Source: Acinetobacter sp. ANC 4558 (GTDB lineage Bacteria; Pseudomonadota; Gammaproteobacteria; Pseudomonadales; Moraxellaceae). From it: a stretch of DNA of 64,000 bases. The stretch spans positions 130,753-194,752 of the forward strand of contig NZ_NEGH01000005.1 in NCBI RefSeq assembly GCF_002135375.1, written 5' to 3'. Positions 46,953 to 57,266 of this stretch are shown in pieces. Every line of letters starts with the position of its first letter. Positions within the stretch are counted from its first letter, which is position 1. The notes beneath the pieces were generated by a model that was not told where the DNA came from, did not search any database, and was given only the letters and a program-made list of their open reading frames with translations. A program made the translations under genes and the position numbers.

Positions 46953-49052
46953 GTGCAATTTAAACGCGCTTACTTAGCATTTTCTGTTTCTGCTTGCCTA
47001 GCATCTACAGTTTATGCTGAATCTAATGTAATAGAAGAAATACCGTCTTCTACCCTTCCAACAATTACTGTAAAAGCTGCTCATGATAATACACAGTATG
47101 CTGCAATCACTGCTCAAGCCGTATTACGAACAAATACGCCGTTATTTGAAACTGCTCAAGCCATTAGTGTACTGACAAGCCAACAATTAGAACAAAAACA
47201 AGCCAAAACTTTAGCAGAAGCTTTAGATGGTGTTGCAGGTGTTTCAGCAGGGCAATATGGTCGACGTGGTTGGGATGATTTTATTATTCGTGGGCAAATT
47301 TCTAGTGCTCAAACATATATCGATGGCTTGAGAATACAAACCTCAAATAACGTCTTACGCTCTGAAGACATATCTGGGCTTAAGTCTATTGAAGTCGTAA
47401 AAGGTCCTACATCGGTAGGCTTTGGTTTGAGTCTGCCAGGTGGATTAGTAAATTTAACAACCAAACGCCCACAAGCCGAAACAGCATATAAAGGAACGTT
47501 AAGCTACGGCAGTTATGGTTTAAAAGAAGGAACCTTTGATTTAAATTATGCACCGAATCAAACTGAAAAAGGTGCATTTAGACTTGTAGGACGAATATCT
47601 GATCAGGATGACCCAACTGATAAAGTCTACTTTAAAAATTATTATATTGCTCCTTCCTATAATTTCGATTTAGGAGAGGCGGATGATTTATCAGTTATCG
47701 CAAGTTATCAGCATCGAAAATATGTGCGCCAACAAGGTATTCCTTATAGCAATGGTCAATATAGGAATTATTCACATCAATTATTTTTTGGTGATCCAGA
47801 TCATGGCTATGAAATAGATGTCTATCGTTTAGGAGCAAATTATGCCCATTATTTTGATAATAATTGGATTTTTAAACAAAATTTTGCTGTAACCAAAACA
47901 GATGCAAAAGGTAGCCCGATTCTAGCTTCTGGCAGAAGTACATTGCCTATTATAAAACGTTCAATTAACAATCAAGATAAACAGGATATCAATTACGCGC
48001 TCGATAATAATATACAGCGTAATTTCAACTTTGGTTCCATTCAATATGATTTCATGACTGGTTTAGACTTAATGCATGAACGAAGTGATTATTATCGTCG
48101 TAATGATACGATTAATGACTTTAATGTAAACCAGCCAAGTTATGGCAATATCATCATTAAGAAATTAGGTGCGCCAACCAACGAAATTACCTATAGCCAA
48201 TATGCTGGTTTATATGTAAAGAATACAATTAAAATTCAAGATCATTGGATTATTGGTTTATCTGGCCGTCAAGATTGGACTCAAATAAAAGTTGATAATA
48301 CCTTAAAACAAACCAAAATTAAAAATTCAGATCGTGCTTTTACGGGTAATGGCTCAGTGATGTATCGCATTAATGATATGTTTGCACCTTATATTAGCTA
48401 TTCTACATCTTTTATGCCTGTCACTGATGCAGGGCAAAATGGGGAACTATTGAAGCCTGAAACAGGGAAACAAACGGAAGTCGGTGTAAAATTCCAAGCT
48501 TTAAATCAACAATTGCAAGGCTATATCGCATATTACGATTTAACTCGAAAAAATGTAACTGAAACAGATGCCTCAGGACTATTCTCCATACAAATTGGCG
48601 AACAGCAAACCAAAGGTTTTGAAGCAGAAGTTGCTGCCGCATTAACGTCACAATGGGATTTATCAGCAACTTATAGTTATATCCCAACAGCAAAAATTAA
48701 AGAAAGTTTGACCACTGCTGATATTGGAAATCGGATCAATCATATTCCTAAAAGTTCAGCCTCATTGTCATCACAATACTTCTTTAATACAGATAAACTC
48801 GGTTGGTATATTGGTGCTGGAATGAGATATCAAGGCTCACGTACAGCGCAGCGCAGTACAGATTATGTTGAATTACCAACTTATGTTTTATTTGATGTCA
48901 ATGCAGGATATGAAGCGAAACATTGGGGAGCAAATTTAAGTATCAAAAATTTATTTGACCGAGAATACCTCATAGGAACCACACCAAATGCACAGCTTGT
49001 GAATTGGGGAGATCCTCGAATGATTCGTTTTAATGTTAATTTTAAATACTAA
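46953..49052 (+). CDS. TonB-dependent siderophore receptor
   Basis: Outer-membrane receptor of about 699 residues from the GTG at 46953, which begins a clean signal peptide (QFKRAYLAFSVSACLASTVYA). The frame is open to a GTG at 46857, but that lies before the promoter and Fur-like box. A plug domain (about 45-160, TPLFETAQAISVLTSQQLEQ, IEVVKGP) precedes a 22-strand barrel ending in Tyr. TonB box-like PTITVKA is near 37-43. The siderophore is not identifiable from sequence. The GTG has no clear ribosome site, so the start is moderately sure. Confidence 0.88.
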   Translation: MQFKRAYLAFSVSACLASTVYAESNVIEEIPSSTLPTITVKAAHDNTQYAAITAQAVLRTNTPLFETAQAISVLTSQQLEQKQAKTLAEALDGVAGVSAGQYGRRGWDDFIIRGQISSAQTYIDGLRIQTSNNVLRSEDISGLKSIEVVKGPTSVGFGLSLPGGLVNLTTKRPQAETAYKGTLSYGSYGLKEGTFDLNYAPNQTEKGAFRLVGRISDQDDPTDKVYFKNYYIAPSYNFDLGEADDLSVIASYQHRKYVRQQGIPYSNGQYRNYSHQLFFGDPDHGYEIDVYRLGANYAHYFDNNWIFKQNFAVTKTDAKGSPILASGRSTLPIIKRSINNQDKQDINYALDNNIQRNFNFGSIQYDFMTGLDLMHERSDYYRRNDTINDFNVNQPSYGNIIIKKLGAPTNEITYSQYAGLYVKNTIKIQDHWIIGLSGRQDWTQIKVDNTLKQTKIKNSDRAFTGNGSVMYRINDMFAPYISYSTSFMPVTDAGQNGELLKPETGKQTEVGVKFQALNQQLQGYIAYYDLTRKNVTETDASGLFSIQIGEQQTKGFEAEVAAALTSQWDLSATYSYIPTAKIKESLTTADIGNRINHIPKSSASLSSQYFFNTDKLGWYIGAGMRYQGSRTAQRSTDYVELPTYVLFDVNAGYEAKHWGANLSIKNLFDREYLIGTTPNAQLVNWGDPRMIRFNVNFKY

Positions 49053-49090
49053 TAACTTTTAATCAACCATCTTATTATTCACATTATCAG

Positions 49091-49117
49091 GTTGGAATAT
49101 AAATATCATATTCCAAC
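49091..49117 (+). terminator. Hairpin after the TonB receptor gene
   Basis: GTTGGAATAT (49091-49100) pairs perfectly with ATATTCCAAC (49108-49117) around a 7-nt loop, followed by TTAATTTTG. Confidence 0.7.
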
Positions 49118-49221
49118 TTAATTTTGTCTTACTACATTAAGTCTCTTTCATAAATCAAAAAGTTTTCATCTTTTTGCTTGTTTTTTATCCTGAATTTTAG
49201 ATTCTCACACATAATCTGTGT

Positions 49222-49600
49222 ATGAAATATCACGATTCAATAAAGCTTTCTGATTCTCAGTTTAAGCGTTACATAGGCATCCCTCGTTCAACATTTTCTC
49301 TAATGGTTGAACAAATGAAGATGGAAATTCCTTCTAAATGCAGACCACCCAAACTGTGATTTGAAGATCAGGTTTTACTCTGTTTAAGCTATTGGCGAGA
49401 ATATCGAACCTTATTTCATTTTACTACAAGTTATGGTGTATCAGAGCTAACAGCTTCCAGAATTGTTCATCAAGTTGAAGATACTTTAATCCAGTCAGGT
49501 TTGTTTAATTTACCCAAGGATATCCCCGAAGGTGAAGGTATAGATTGAAACTGCACTCAATACAGAACGTTTAAATCATCTCGGCTATGAAAAGCATCAA
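49222..49600 (+). pseudogene. Decayed IS5-type transposase fragment
   Basis: From the ATG at 49222 the frame reads a protein like the N-terminal helix-turn-helix half of Acinetobacter IS5-family transposases (YWREYRTLFHFTTSYGVSELTASRIVH is split here only by its own length). In-frame TGA codons occur at 49357-49359 and 49546-49548. The catalytic DDE half is absent, and I could not find terminal inverted repeats. It is an old IS remnant. Confidence 0.7.
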
Positions 49601-49734
49601 CCTTAAAAATGCTTTAAATAGCCGACTTAAAGTAGGGGGAGTTTTATCCGCATATAAAACAACGCAAAAAATTAACAATATTAAAGTTAAATGTGATACA
49701 TTTAACATAAATAACGCTAAAAACGGAAAGTGAT
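49601..49734. other. Short spacer before the catalase-family gene
   Basis: It holds the promoter of the peroxidase gene and perhaps the residual edge of the IS. Nothing else recognised. Confidence 0.4.
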
Positions 49735-50781
49735 TTGAGTTATAAGAAAAGATTAATCTCATTAAGTATTATTGTTTCAATAATTGGGATATTAGCATTA
49801 ACATTTTTATGGTTTGCAGGTTTAATTGGCGAGCGTATAACGACAAAAACTTTTCTTGGAAATTCAATAAAAGAGTTTGACCCAGGATATCGACGCGCAC
49901 ATGGCAAAGGTATTTGTTTTGATGGAGTTTATCATAGCAATGGAAACATAGAAAAATTTTCTACAGCTCAAGTTTTTTCTAATTCTAATATGCCTGTAAT
50001 TGGGAGATTTTCCATAGGTAGTCCTAACCCTCATGCTGCAGATAATTCTACTCAAACAGTTAGTATAGCATTACTAATTAGACCAGATGACCAATCCCAG
50101 TGGCGAATGAAATTAAATAATTTTCCCTATTTTGCTACTCGAACACCAGAAGGTTTTTTAGAACTAATCGCTGCTTTTAAAGTAGATCCTAAAACTGGAA
50201 AACCTGATCCAGTAAGGGTTGCTAAATTTTTTAAAGATTATCCAGAAGCACGTAAAGCAGTTGAACAGCAGGATAAAATGCCCTTACCGAGTAGTTTTAG
50301 TAGTTCTGAATACTATAGTATTAACGCTTTTATATTGGTAAATTCAAATGGAGAAAAACAACCATTCCGTTGGTCTATGCGACCCCATTCAAAATTTATT
50401 AATTTGACAAAAGAACAGCATGCACAGGCTGATCATGACTTCTTGTTTAAAGATATTAAGAAAAAATTGGATAAAAGCCCTCTTTATTGGGACTTAGTTA
50501 TACAACTTGCAAAACCAGAAGATCCCATTGATGATCCATCTCAACCTTGGCCTGAAAATCGTGAAGAAATTATTGCAGGGGTGTTGGAAGTAAAACACGT
50601 AACTGATCAAGAAAATGGCGATTGTCGTGATATTAATTTTGATCCAACATTAGTTCCGTCTGGTATTAAGTTATCAAATGATCCTGTTTTAGCAGCAAGA
50701 GCTGGTATCTACTCGCACTCTTATAATGCTCGTTTACGTGAAATTGGTTTTGGCAAAGCAAAAGATGCTATTGGTAAATAG
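49735..50781 (+). CDS. Catalase-family peroxidase (SrpA-like), membrane-anchored
   Basis: 348 residues of a minimal catalase-fold protein that probably acts as a heme peroxidase on the periplasmic side. An N-terminal membrane helix (about 8-30) is followed by the distal-histidine region YRRAHGKG (about 52-59) and the proximal-tyrosine region RAGIYSHSYNARLREI near the end. Full catalases are longer (about 480 or more). I use the TTG start at 49735 because GGAAAG lies about seven bases before it and no ATG fits. The cytochrome b561 gene follows 11 bp later, the usual pairing. Confidence 0.88.
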   Translation: MSYKKRLISLSIIVSIIGILALTFLWFAGLIGERITTKTFLGNSIKEFDPGYRRAHGKGICFDGVYHSNGNIEKFSTAQVFSNSNMPVIGRFSIGSPNPHAADNSTQTVSIALLIRPDDQSQWRMKLNNFPYFATRTPEGFLELIAAFKVDPKTGKPDPVRVAKFFKDYPEARKAVEQQDKMPLPSSFSSSEYYSINAFILVNSNGEKQPFRWSMRPHSKFINLTKEQHAQADHDFLFKDIKKKLDKSPLYWDLVIQLAKPEDPIDDPSQPWPENREEIIAGVLEVKHVTDQENGDCRDINFDPTLVPSGIKLSNDPVLAARAGIYSHSYNARLREIGFGKAKDAIGK

Positions 50782-50792
50782 GAAATTTTATA

Positions 50793-51389
50793 ATGAAAAA
50801 AATATCTGATAATACAATACATCATTTTAATTTAACTGCTCGTATATTACATTGGTTTATGGCATTCGCTATTTTAATAATGTTATTTATTGGGGTTGGA
50901 ATGACTACATCATTAACTTGGCGACCTTGGTTAATAGATATTCATCGGCCCTTAGGCATGGCAATTTTAGTATTAGCAATATTAAGACTGATAAATCGAA
51001 TCTACTACCCTGCCCCTTCATTACCAGCAACTATTCCACGGCTTCAAAAAATAATTGCACATATCTCACACTGGTTGCTTTATCTCTTAATGATTATTTT
51101 GCCGTTACTTGGCTGGGCAACCCTATCTGCTGGAGGGTGGCCTATAAATTTGACACCAGACTTAAGCCTCCCATCTATTGCTCCATATAACACTACACTT
51201 TATGCTTTGTTACGGACAGCACATGGTATTTTTGCTTGGTTGCTATTTGCTATTATTTTAGGTCACATCTCGGCTGCTCTCTTGCACGCATTAATTTATC
51301 GTGATGGTGTGTTTTCTAGCATGGTTTGTGGGGATTCAAAAAAAACGAGCCCTACTGTACATTTAAATAATGAAAAAGATAAACTTTAA
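50793..51389 (+). CDS. Cytochrome b561 family protein
   Basis: 198 residues, four predicted membrane helices, with heme-ligand histidines near the helix ends (RILHWFMAF, IDIHRPLGM, AHISHWLLY, AHGIFAWLLF). It probably passes quinol electrons to the SrpA-like peroxidase encoded directly upstream, making a membrane-linked peroxide-reducing pair; this is inferred from the recurring gene pair. Confidence 0.88.
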   Translation: MKKISDNTIHHFNLTARILHWFMAFAILIMLFIGVGMTTSLTWRPWLIDIHRPLGMAILVLAILRLINRIYYPAPSLPATIPRLQKIIAHISHWLLYLLMIILPLLGWATLSAGGWPINLTPDLSLPSIAPYNTTLYALLRTAHGIFAWLLFAIILGHISAALLHALIYRDGVFSSMVCGDSKKTSPTVHLNNEKDKL

Positions 51390-51705
51390 AAAGCTTATGT
51401 AATCCCAACGTAGCAAGATCTTCTCTTCTCCTGATTTAGCCAAAAAGAACCATGCCAATTCAAAAGTGGTCTTTAGCATTGAATTGGCTTGCGATTCATT
51501 TTAATGATCAATTATAAAAGTCGAACTTATGCAAAATAATTTACAAGCTTTAGCTTGATCTTCGATGTAATTATGCTTGTCGTATGTATTCATATTTTAA
51601 GAAGAGTATGATCTATAGCAAATCGACTTTCAAAGTATTCATGATTATGCGCAACTTTCAGCAATAGCTGAAAAATCAATAAAACGCCACTTGTTATAAA
51701 TTAAT
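51390..51705. other. Intergenic region between cytochrome b561 and thioesterase genes
   Basis: No gene, repeat or RNA structure I can support; fragments of short frames might be remains of mobile DNA. Confidence 0.35.
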
Positions 51706-52164
51706 CTACTTTTCGTCAATATGGTATTTTTCAAAATCAAAAGGATTAATATTGGTAGAAATTGGCTGATAAGCTTGAGTAAAACTTGGTGACATCCGTT
51801 TAGGACGTCCTGATGCAATTTCTATACATGTCCATTTTGTATTTGCTAAAAACAAAATAGATTTATCTTCGGGACGATAGAAGGCATATTGGCGAGATAA
51901 GTATAAAGCATTGATATCATCTAACCATGTTCTTAAAATAACGGATTCACCGTCTAATGCAGCTTTTCGATATTGTACATGATGTTCTACAGCCACCATT
52001 GCATGCTTTAATTTAAGATATTCCTGCACACCCAAACCTAAATATTCGACATGTGCAGATGCAATATCTTGCATCCACTGTACATAGACCACATTATTTA
52101 CATGACCTAAAACATCAATATGTTTCGCTTCAACTTGAATTTCCAGATCAAATATATCTGTCAT
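51706..52164 (-). CDS. Acyl-CoA thioesterase, 4HBT/YbgC hotdog family
   Basis: About 152 residues from the ATG at 52164. A single hotdog domain with the active-site region HIDVLGHVNNVVYVQWMQD (Asp in the HVNN context) typical of the YbgC/4-hydroxybenzoyl-CoA thioesterase branch. It would hydrolyse a short- or medium-chain acyl-CoA; substrate unknown. It precedes no obvious operon partner. Confidence 0.85.
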   Translation of the reverse strand: MTDIFDLEIQVEAKHIDVLGHVNNVVYVQWMQDIASAHVEYLGLGVQEYLKLKHAMVAVEHHVQYRKAALDGESVILRTWLDDINALYLSRQYAFYRPEDKSILFLANTKWTCIEIASGRPKRMSPSFTQAYQPISTNINPFDFEKYHIDEK

Positions 52165-52240
52165 TTTCACTCTCTTTTACAATGACTCTTCATCAGTCTT
52201 GTGTATACTATGTTGATAATACCTATCAGTACATGATTAA

Positions 52241-52260
52241 AACCGCTACAATGAGCGGCT
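52241..52260 (-). terminator. Intrinsic terminator after the Do-family protease gene
   Basis: On the minus strand AGCCGCT and AGCGGTT form a stem around CATTGT, followed by TTTAA. It is 27 bp past the protease stop. Confidence 0.7.
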
Positions 52261-52286
52261 TCTAAATTGACAATATATTAAAAATA

Positions 52287-53672
52287 TTAAGAAATTCTCA
52301 TTCCAACAATTCCACGAGCGCCTTGTCGAATCAATGTTACTCGTGCTACAGAGCCTTTTTTCAACTCAGAAACAACTTTAATTAACTGTTCTGAGTCTTT
52401 AATTTCTGAGTTATTGATTTGAATAATCACATCACCAGGCATAATTCCAGCAGTTGCTGCAATACCACCAGCGCGTACATCTTGGATTAATACGCCACCC
52501 TTCGTATCTAAGCGTTCCATCTCAGTCGGTGCTAAATTACGAATAGAAACGCCAAGTACTGGCCCAGCATTTGGTTTAGCGGTATTAGGGCTATTCGCAG
52601 GAGTATCGTCTGGAGCTGTGGTTAATGTTGCTGATTTATTCTGACGTTTATCATCTCTTAAAATTTCAAAATTTAAGGTTTGACCTGGTACAGCACGATT
52701 TAACGAAGCAAATAACTCAACTGTACTTAAAATAGGCACTCCATTTAATTTTAAAATCACATCACCAGATTTTAATCCCGCTTTATCAGCTGGAGAACCT
52801 TGGGTTACTTGAGTGATAAGTGAACCCTCTGGTTTTGGCAATTTATAAGCTTCCGCCAAAGTTCGATCTATTTCTTGTAGACTTACCCCTAAATATGCAC
52901 GTGTCACTTTACCATTCTTTTTCAATTGATCCGCAACATCCATGGCAACATCAATTGGAATAGAAAATGATAATCCCATATACCCACCAGTACCACTAAA
53001 GATACGTGAGTTCACCCCAACCACTTCACCTTTTTGGTTAAATAAAGGACCACCTGAATTTCCAGGATTTAATGCTGCATCAGTTTGAATAAATGGAACG
53101 GTTGCTTCACCATGCATATTACGCATTTTTGCACTTACAATTCCCGCAGATGCAGAATAATCAAATCCAAATGGTGAACCGATAGCCAGTACTGGCTCCC
53201 CTACTTTTAAATTATCTACATTTCCTGTGCGTAATTCTGGGAAATTTTTCCCGTCAACTTTAAGTAAAGCGACATCCGTGCGTGCATCACTTCCAACGAC
53301 TGTTGCATCGAGTTCACGGCGATCATTCAGCATAATCGTCACTTTAGATGCATTTTCAATGACATGATGATTCGTTAATAAATAACCATCCTTTCCAATG
53401 AAAAATGCACTGCCATATCCTGTTTTTTCTTGTGGTACTTGTTTTTGAGGGATCACCACTTGATTACCAAAAAAACGTTTCAAAATTTCTGGAATCTGTT
53501 GTTGAAGTAGCTCTTCCTCTGATAATTTTTTTACTACATTTACACTGACAACTGCTGGGCTGACTTTTTCAACCAAATCTGAGAAATCTACAGGCGTTGC
53601 TGCAAAGGTTTGAACCGATGCGATTGTAAAAAATGCCGTATATGCACCTTTTTTCAAATATTCATTACTCAT
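52287..53672 (-). CDS. degP: Do-family periplasmic serine protease (DegP/MucD-like)
   Basis: 461 residues: signal peptide (1-25, cleavage near TFAA), trypsin-like domain with His103 (TNHHVIE), Asp133 (ARTDVALL) and Ser206 (NPGNSGGPLF), then two PDZ domains (about 265-345 and 375-460). It degrades or refolds damaged envelope proteins. A His/Asp/Ser set and two PDZ domains fit DegP, DegQ or MucD; context does not decide between them, so the symbol is provisional. Divergent from nadB. Confidence 0.92.
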   Translation of the reverse strand: MSNEYLKKGAYTAFFTIASVQTFAATPVDFSDLVEKVSPAVVSVNVVKKLSEEELLQQQIPEILKRFFGNQVVIPQKQVPQEKTGYGSAFFIGKDGYLLTNHHVIENASKVTIMLNDRRELDATVVGSDARTDVALLKVDGKNFPELRTGNVDNLKVGEPVLAIGSPFGFDYSASAGIVSAKMRNMHGEATVPFIQTDAALNPGNSGGPLFNQKGEVVGVNSRIFSGTGGYMGLSFSIPIDVAMDVADQLKKNGKVTRAYLGVSLQEIDRTLAEAYKLPKPEGSLITQVTQGSPADKAGLKSGDVILKLNGVPILSTVELFASLNRAVPGQTLNFEILRDDKRQNKSATLTTAPDDTPANSPNTAKPNAGPVLGVSIRNLAPTEMERLDTKGGVLIQDVRAGGIAATAGIMPGDVIIQINNSEIKDSEQLIKVVSELKKGSVARVTLIRQGARGIVGMRIS

Positions 53673-53895
53673 ATACTGAATTCACTCAATTTTTTTAATT
53701 TAAACAGATCGATATTTATCATAAATAGTATATATCTTACGTAATAATATGTTCTCAGTTTTTTATAAAACAAGCATTTAATATACTGTTCGTTACTTAA
53801 TCTTCATTATTTTTATTCATTTTAATTGAAAATTTCTTGCCTTTTGCTAAAAAAAGCGGTGTTATTAATAAACATTTTTCAATCCCACCATAGAC

Positions 53896-55524
53896 ATGTC
53901 CAATTCAACTATTTCTCATGAGTTTGATGTCATTATTGTTGGTAGTGGTGGTGCAGGTTTAACACTCGCACTCTCTTTACCAAATCACTTTAAAATCGCA
54001 ATCTTAGCAAAATCACATTTAAATGATGCAAGTACATATTATGCTCAAGGTGGCGTTGCTGCGGTACTCGACAAGACAGATTCAATTGAAAATCATATTA
54101 ATGATACGATGATTGCAGGTTCGCATTTATGCGAATTGAATGCCGTTAAACATACTGTTGAAGGTGGGCAAGCATCGATCGACTTTTTACTGAGTCAAGG
54201 TGTGCAATTTACTTTAGATGAAAAAGAACAATTACATTTAACACGTGAAGGTGGTCATTCACATCGACGGATTATCCATGCCGCAGATGCGACTGGAAAA
54301 GCCATTTCAACCAAACTCATTGAACGCGCGCGTGAACATCAAAATATTGAAATATTTGAGCATTACATCGCAATAGATCTCATTACGTCTGATAAATTAA
54401 AAATTGATGGTCCAAAGCGTGCTATTGGACTTTATGCTTTCAATGAAGCAACCGAAACAGTACATACCTTTTTAGCCCCTTTTACTGCACTCGCTTGTGG
54501 TGGTGCAATGAGAGCGTATCTTCATAGCTCAAATCCTGATATTGCAACTGGTGATGGAATTGCAATGGCTTTTCGTGCGGGATGTCGTGTCGCCAATATG
54601 GAATTCAATCAATTCCACCCAACATGTTTGTACCATCCTCAAGCACGATCTTTTTTAATTACAGAAGCGATGCGTGGCGAAGGTGCGTATTTACGCTTAC
54701 CAGATGGTGAAAGATTCATGCTACGTTTTGATGAACGTGCTGAACTTGCACCACGTGATGTCGTTGCACGTGCCATTGATTTTGAAATTAAACGCTTAGG
54801 GATTCGATATGTTTGGTTAGATATCACGCATCAATCTGCAGATTTTATTCAAGAACACTTTCCAACACTTTATGAACATTTATTAACTTTTGGGATTGAT
54901 ATTACCCAAGATATGATTCCTGTTGTACCTGCCGCACATTATACCTGTGGTGGGGTCATGGTTGATCAACATAGTCAAACAGACCTCCTCGGTTTATATG
55001 CCATTGGTGAAACCGCTTATACAGGCTTACATGGTGCCAACCGTATGGCAAGTAATTCTCTTTTAGAATGCTTTGTATATGGTATGTCCGCAGCCAAACA
55101 CATTCAAATGCAATTTAAGGAACATACTTTACTTCCTTTAATACCTTCATGGGATGATAGCCAAGTCACCCATCCAGATGAAGACGTAGTCATTTTGCAA
55201 AATTGGGATGAACTTCGGCAAACCATGTGGAATTACGTGGGCATTGTTCGAACAACTAAACGTTTAGAGCGCGCTTTGCACCGCATTGAAATGCTCAAAA
55301 ATGAAATTAATGAATATTATCAAGATTACAAAGTCAGTAAAAATCTTATTGAATTACGAAACTTGGTCATGGTTTCTGAAATGATTGTGCAATGTGCTTT
55401 ACAACGCAAAGAATCACGTGGTTTACATTTCACCTTAGATTATCCAGATCAAAATCAAACATTAGAGCGAACCGTGCTCATACCACCAAATTTTCAAGTT
55501 AAAAAGGAATCAATCCATCCTTAA
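53896..55524 (+). CDS. nadB: L-aspartate oxidase
   Basis: NadB oxidises L-aspartate to iminoaspartate with FAD, the first step of NAD synthesis. The 542-residue protein has the FAD motif [10 protein letters not shown] (12-21), the [10 protein letters not shown] motif (about 48-57), the [10 protein letters not shown] active-site block near 121-130, and the [15 protein letters not shown] block near 382. Length matches E. coli NadB (540). Divergent from the protease gene; nadA and nadC are not in the window. Confidence 0.96.
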   Translation: MSNSTISHEFDVIIVGSGGAGLTLALSLPNHFKIAILAKSHLNDASTYYAQGGVAAVLDKTDSIENHINDTMIAGSHLCELNAVKHTVEGGQASIDFLLSQGVQFTLDEKEQLHLTREGGHSHRRIIHAADATGKAISTKLIERAREHQNIEIFEHYIAIDLITSDKLKIDGPKRAIGLYAFNEATETVHTFLAPFTALACGGAMRAYLHSSNPDIATGDGIAMAFRAGCRVANMEFNQFHPTCLYHPQARSFLITEAMRGEGAYLRLPDGERFMLRFDERAELAPRDVVARAIDFEIKRLGIRYVWLDITHQSADFIQEHFPTLYEHLLTFGIDITQDMIPVVPAAHYTCGGVMVDQHSQTDLLGLYAIGETAYTGLHGANRMASNSLLECFVYGMSAAKHIQMQFKEHTLLPLIPSWDDSQVTHPDEDVVILQNWDELRQTMWNYVGIVRTTKRLERALHRIEMLKNEINEYYQDYKVSKNLIELRNLVMVSEMIVQCALQRKESRGLHFTLDYPDQNQTLERTVLIPPNFQVKKESIHP

Positions 55525-55533
55525 AATTTAAAC

Positions 55534-55576
55534 AACTCGCCATTAAATTATATCAATCTGATATGGCGAGTTTTAT
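55534..55576. terminator. Intrinsic terminator between nadB and tmk
   Basis: AACTCGCCAT (55534-55543) pairs with ATGGCGAGTT (55563-55572), with an inner ATATCA/TGATAT stem, then TTTATTTTT on the plus strand. Confidence 0.85.
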
Positions 55577-55592
55577 TTTTATATAGTCTTTA

Positions 55593-56198
55593 TTAATTAA
55601 AATTCAAATATTGAAGTGCTTCAGAAAAAACCTGATCTGGTATTTGAGTTGCATCTAGACGCTTGATTCGTTCAGGATGTTTTTGCCAAAGTGTTTCATA
55701 ACCTAAACGAACTTTTTCAAAAAAACTCAACTTTTCTTGCTCAAAACGATCTAAAGCGCCTCGCTCACGCGCACGATTCATTCCAATTTCAATGGGTGCA
55801 TCTAACCAAAACGTTAAATGTGGCATTCGAGATACAAAGCTTTCATTTAATAAAGCGAGCTTTTCTGGGTTTAAACCACGCCCAGCACATTGATATGCAA
55901 AACTTGCATCTGTAAAACGATCACATAAAACCGTTTGACCTTGTCTTAATGCAGGCTCAATGACTTGTGCCAAATGTTGTGCACGTGCAGCATACATGAG
56001 CAATAACTCAGTATCATGGCTCATTTGTTCTTGGTGGTTTACAGATAAGAGTAATGAACGAATTTGTTCCGCCATCACAGTTCCACCTGGTTCACGTGTT
56101 AATACAATTTGATGATTTTGTTGCTCTAAATAAGCATAAATACGTTGAATAAGCGTCGTTTTACCAACTCCTTCAGTACCTTCAAAGCTAATAAACAT
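55593..56198 (-). CDS. tmk: Thymidylate kinase
   Basis: Tmk phosphorylates dTMP to dTDP with ATP. 201 residues: P-loop FEGTEGVGKTTL (5-16), LTREPGG (34-40) with the dTMP-contacting Arg, DRFTDASFAYQ (about 92-102), and the LID region near 140-150. It is the last gene of pabC-mltG-tmk, two bases after mltG, the same order as in E. coli (pabC-mltG-tmk). Confidence 0.96.
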   Translation of the reverse strand: MFISFEGTEGVGKTTLIQRIYAYLEQQNHQIVLTREPGGTVMAEQIRSLLLSVNHQEQMSHDTELLLMYAARAQHLAQVIEPALRQGQTVLCDRFTDASFAYQCAGRGLNPEKLALLNESFVSRMPHLTFWLDAPIEIGMNRARERGALDRFEQEKLSFFEKVRLGYETLWQKHPERIKRLDATQIPDQVFSEALQYLNFN

Positions 56199-56200
56199 GC

Positions 56201-57265
56201 TTACTCCTTTTTTGATCTTAATACTTGCAAATATTCTTGAACTGCACGGTTATGATCCTGCAAATTTGTACTAAATTTATGCCCACCATTTCCTGTTGCG
56301 ACAAAGTAAATATTAGCCGATTGATCTGGATGCATGGCAGCCTCAATCGCTCGTTTACTTGGCAACGCAATTGGGCTTGGCGGTAAACCTGAAATAGTAT
56401 AGGTATTATAATCGGTCGGTGTTCTTAAGTCTTGACGCGTAATCTTACCTTGATACTTATCCCCCATTCCATAAATGACCGTTGGATCTGTTTGTAAACG
56501 CATTCCCATATTTAAACGTCTTACAAAAACACCTGATACTTGCTCAAGCTCAGCTTTTACACTGGTTTCTTTTTCTATAATTGATGCCATAATTAACGCT
56601 TCATATTTATTTTTATACGGTAAATTTGGCGCTCTATTTTCCCAAGCCTGATCTAAAGTTTTCATTTGACGATGATATAGATCTTGTAAAATCTTTTTAT
56701 CCGACTCACCTTTTGCAAAGAAATAGGTATTAGGTTCAAATAGACCTTCAGGATGTGTAAATGGAATATCTAAAGCTTTGAGCAATTCATCATTTGATAG
56801 ATCACTCAGCTCATGTGTTACTAAATCATCTTTTCTTAAATTATTGATTAAATCTTTAAATGTCGTACCTTCAATCACCAAAATACGATTTAATTGTGCA
56901 TTATCTGCATTTGAAATCATGTCTAAAACTTGACGTATACTGGTTCCTTGGGGAATTTCATACACCCCTGCTTTCAGGGTGTCGTGAATAAAAAATCGTT
57001 GGTATAACTTTAAAATAAAAGGAAAATGAGCTTTATCTTCTTTGCTCAGTCGCTCAATAAAAGCTGAATAGGTATCACCATGATTAATGGCTAACATTTG
57101 CTTTTTCCCCTCAACAGGGTAACTTTTAAATAAACTCGACCACAATCCCCCCATCATAACAATCACTAAAGTTGTGAGTATCAATAGATAGATTCTGATT
57201 GAAAATCGATGAGTTGTCTTATTGGCTTTCTTTTTGACTTTTGACTTGGCTTTGGGCGTAGACAT
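56201..57265 (-). CDS. mltG: Endolytic transglycosylase MltG
   Basis: MltG cuts nascent glycan strands at the membrane and sets their length. 354 residues: a basic cytoplasmic tail, one membrane helix (about 26-45), a LysM-like segment (about 70-130) and the YceG domain with the catalytic Glu in SIIEKETSVKAE and the LQTDPTVIYG motif near 258-268. It starts one base after the pabC stop and is closely followed by tmk. Confidence 0.95.
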   Translation of the reverse strand: MSTPKAKSKVKKKANKTTHRFSIRIYLLILTTLVIVMMGGLWSSLFKSYPVEGKKQMLAINHGDTYSAFIERLSKEDKAHFPFILKLYQRFFIHDTLKAGVYEIPQGTSIRQVLDMISNADNAQLNRILVIEGTTFKDLINNLRKDDLVTHELSDLSNDELLKALDIPFTHPEGLFEPNTYFFAKGESDKKILQDLYHRQMKTLDQAWENRAPNLPYKNKYEALIMASIIEKETSVKAELEQVSGVFVRRLNMGMRLQTDPTVIYGMGDKYQGKITRQDLRTPTDYNTYTISGLPPSPIALPSKRAIEAAMHPDQSANIYFVATGNGGHKFSTNLQDHNRAVQEYLQVLRSKKE

Positions 57266-57266
57266 A

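Noticed and set aside
51390..51705. Possible mobile-element remains after cytochrome b561
   Set aside because: Short frames did not match any transposase motif I could name.
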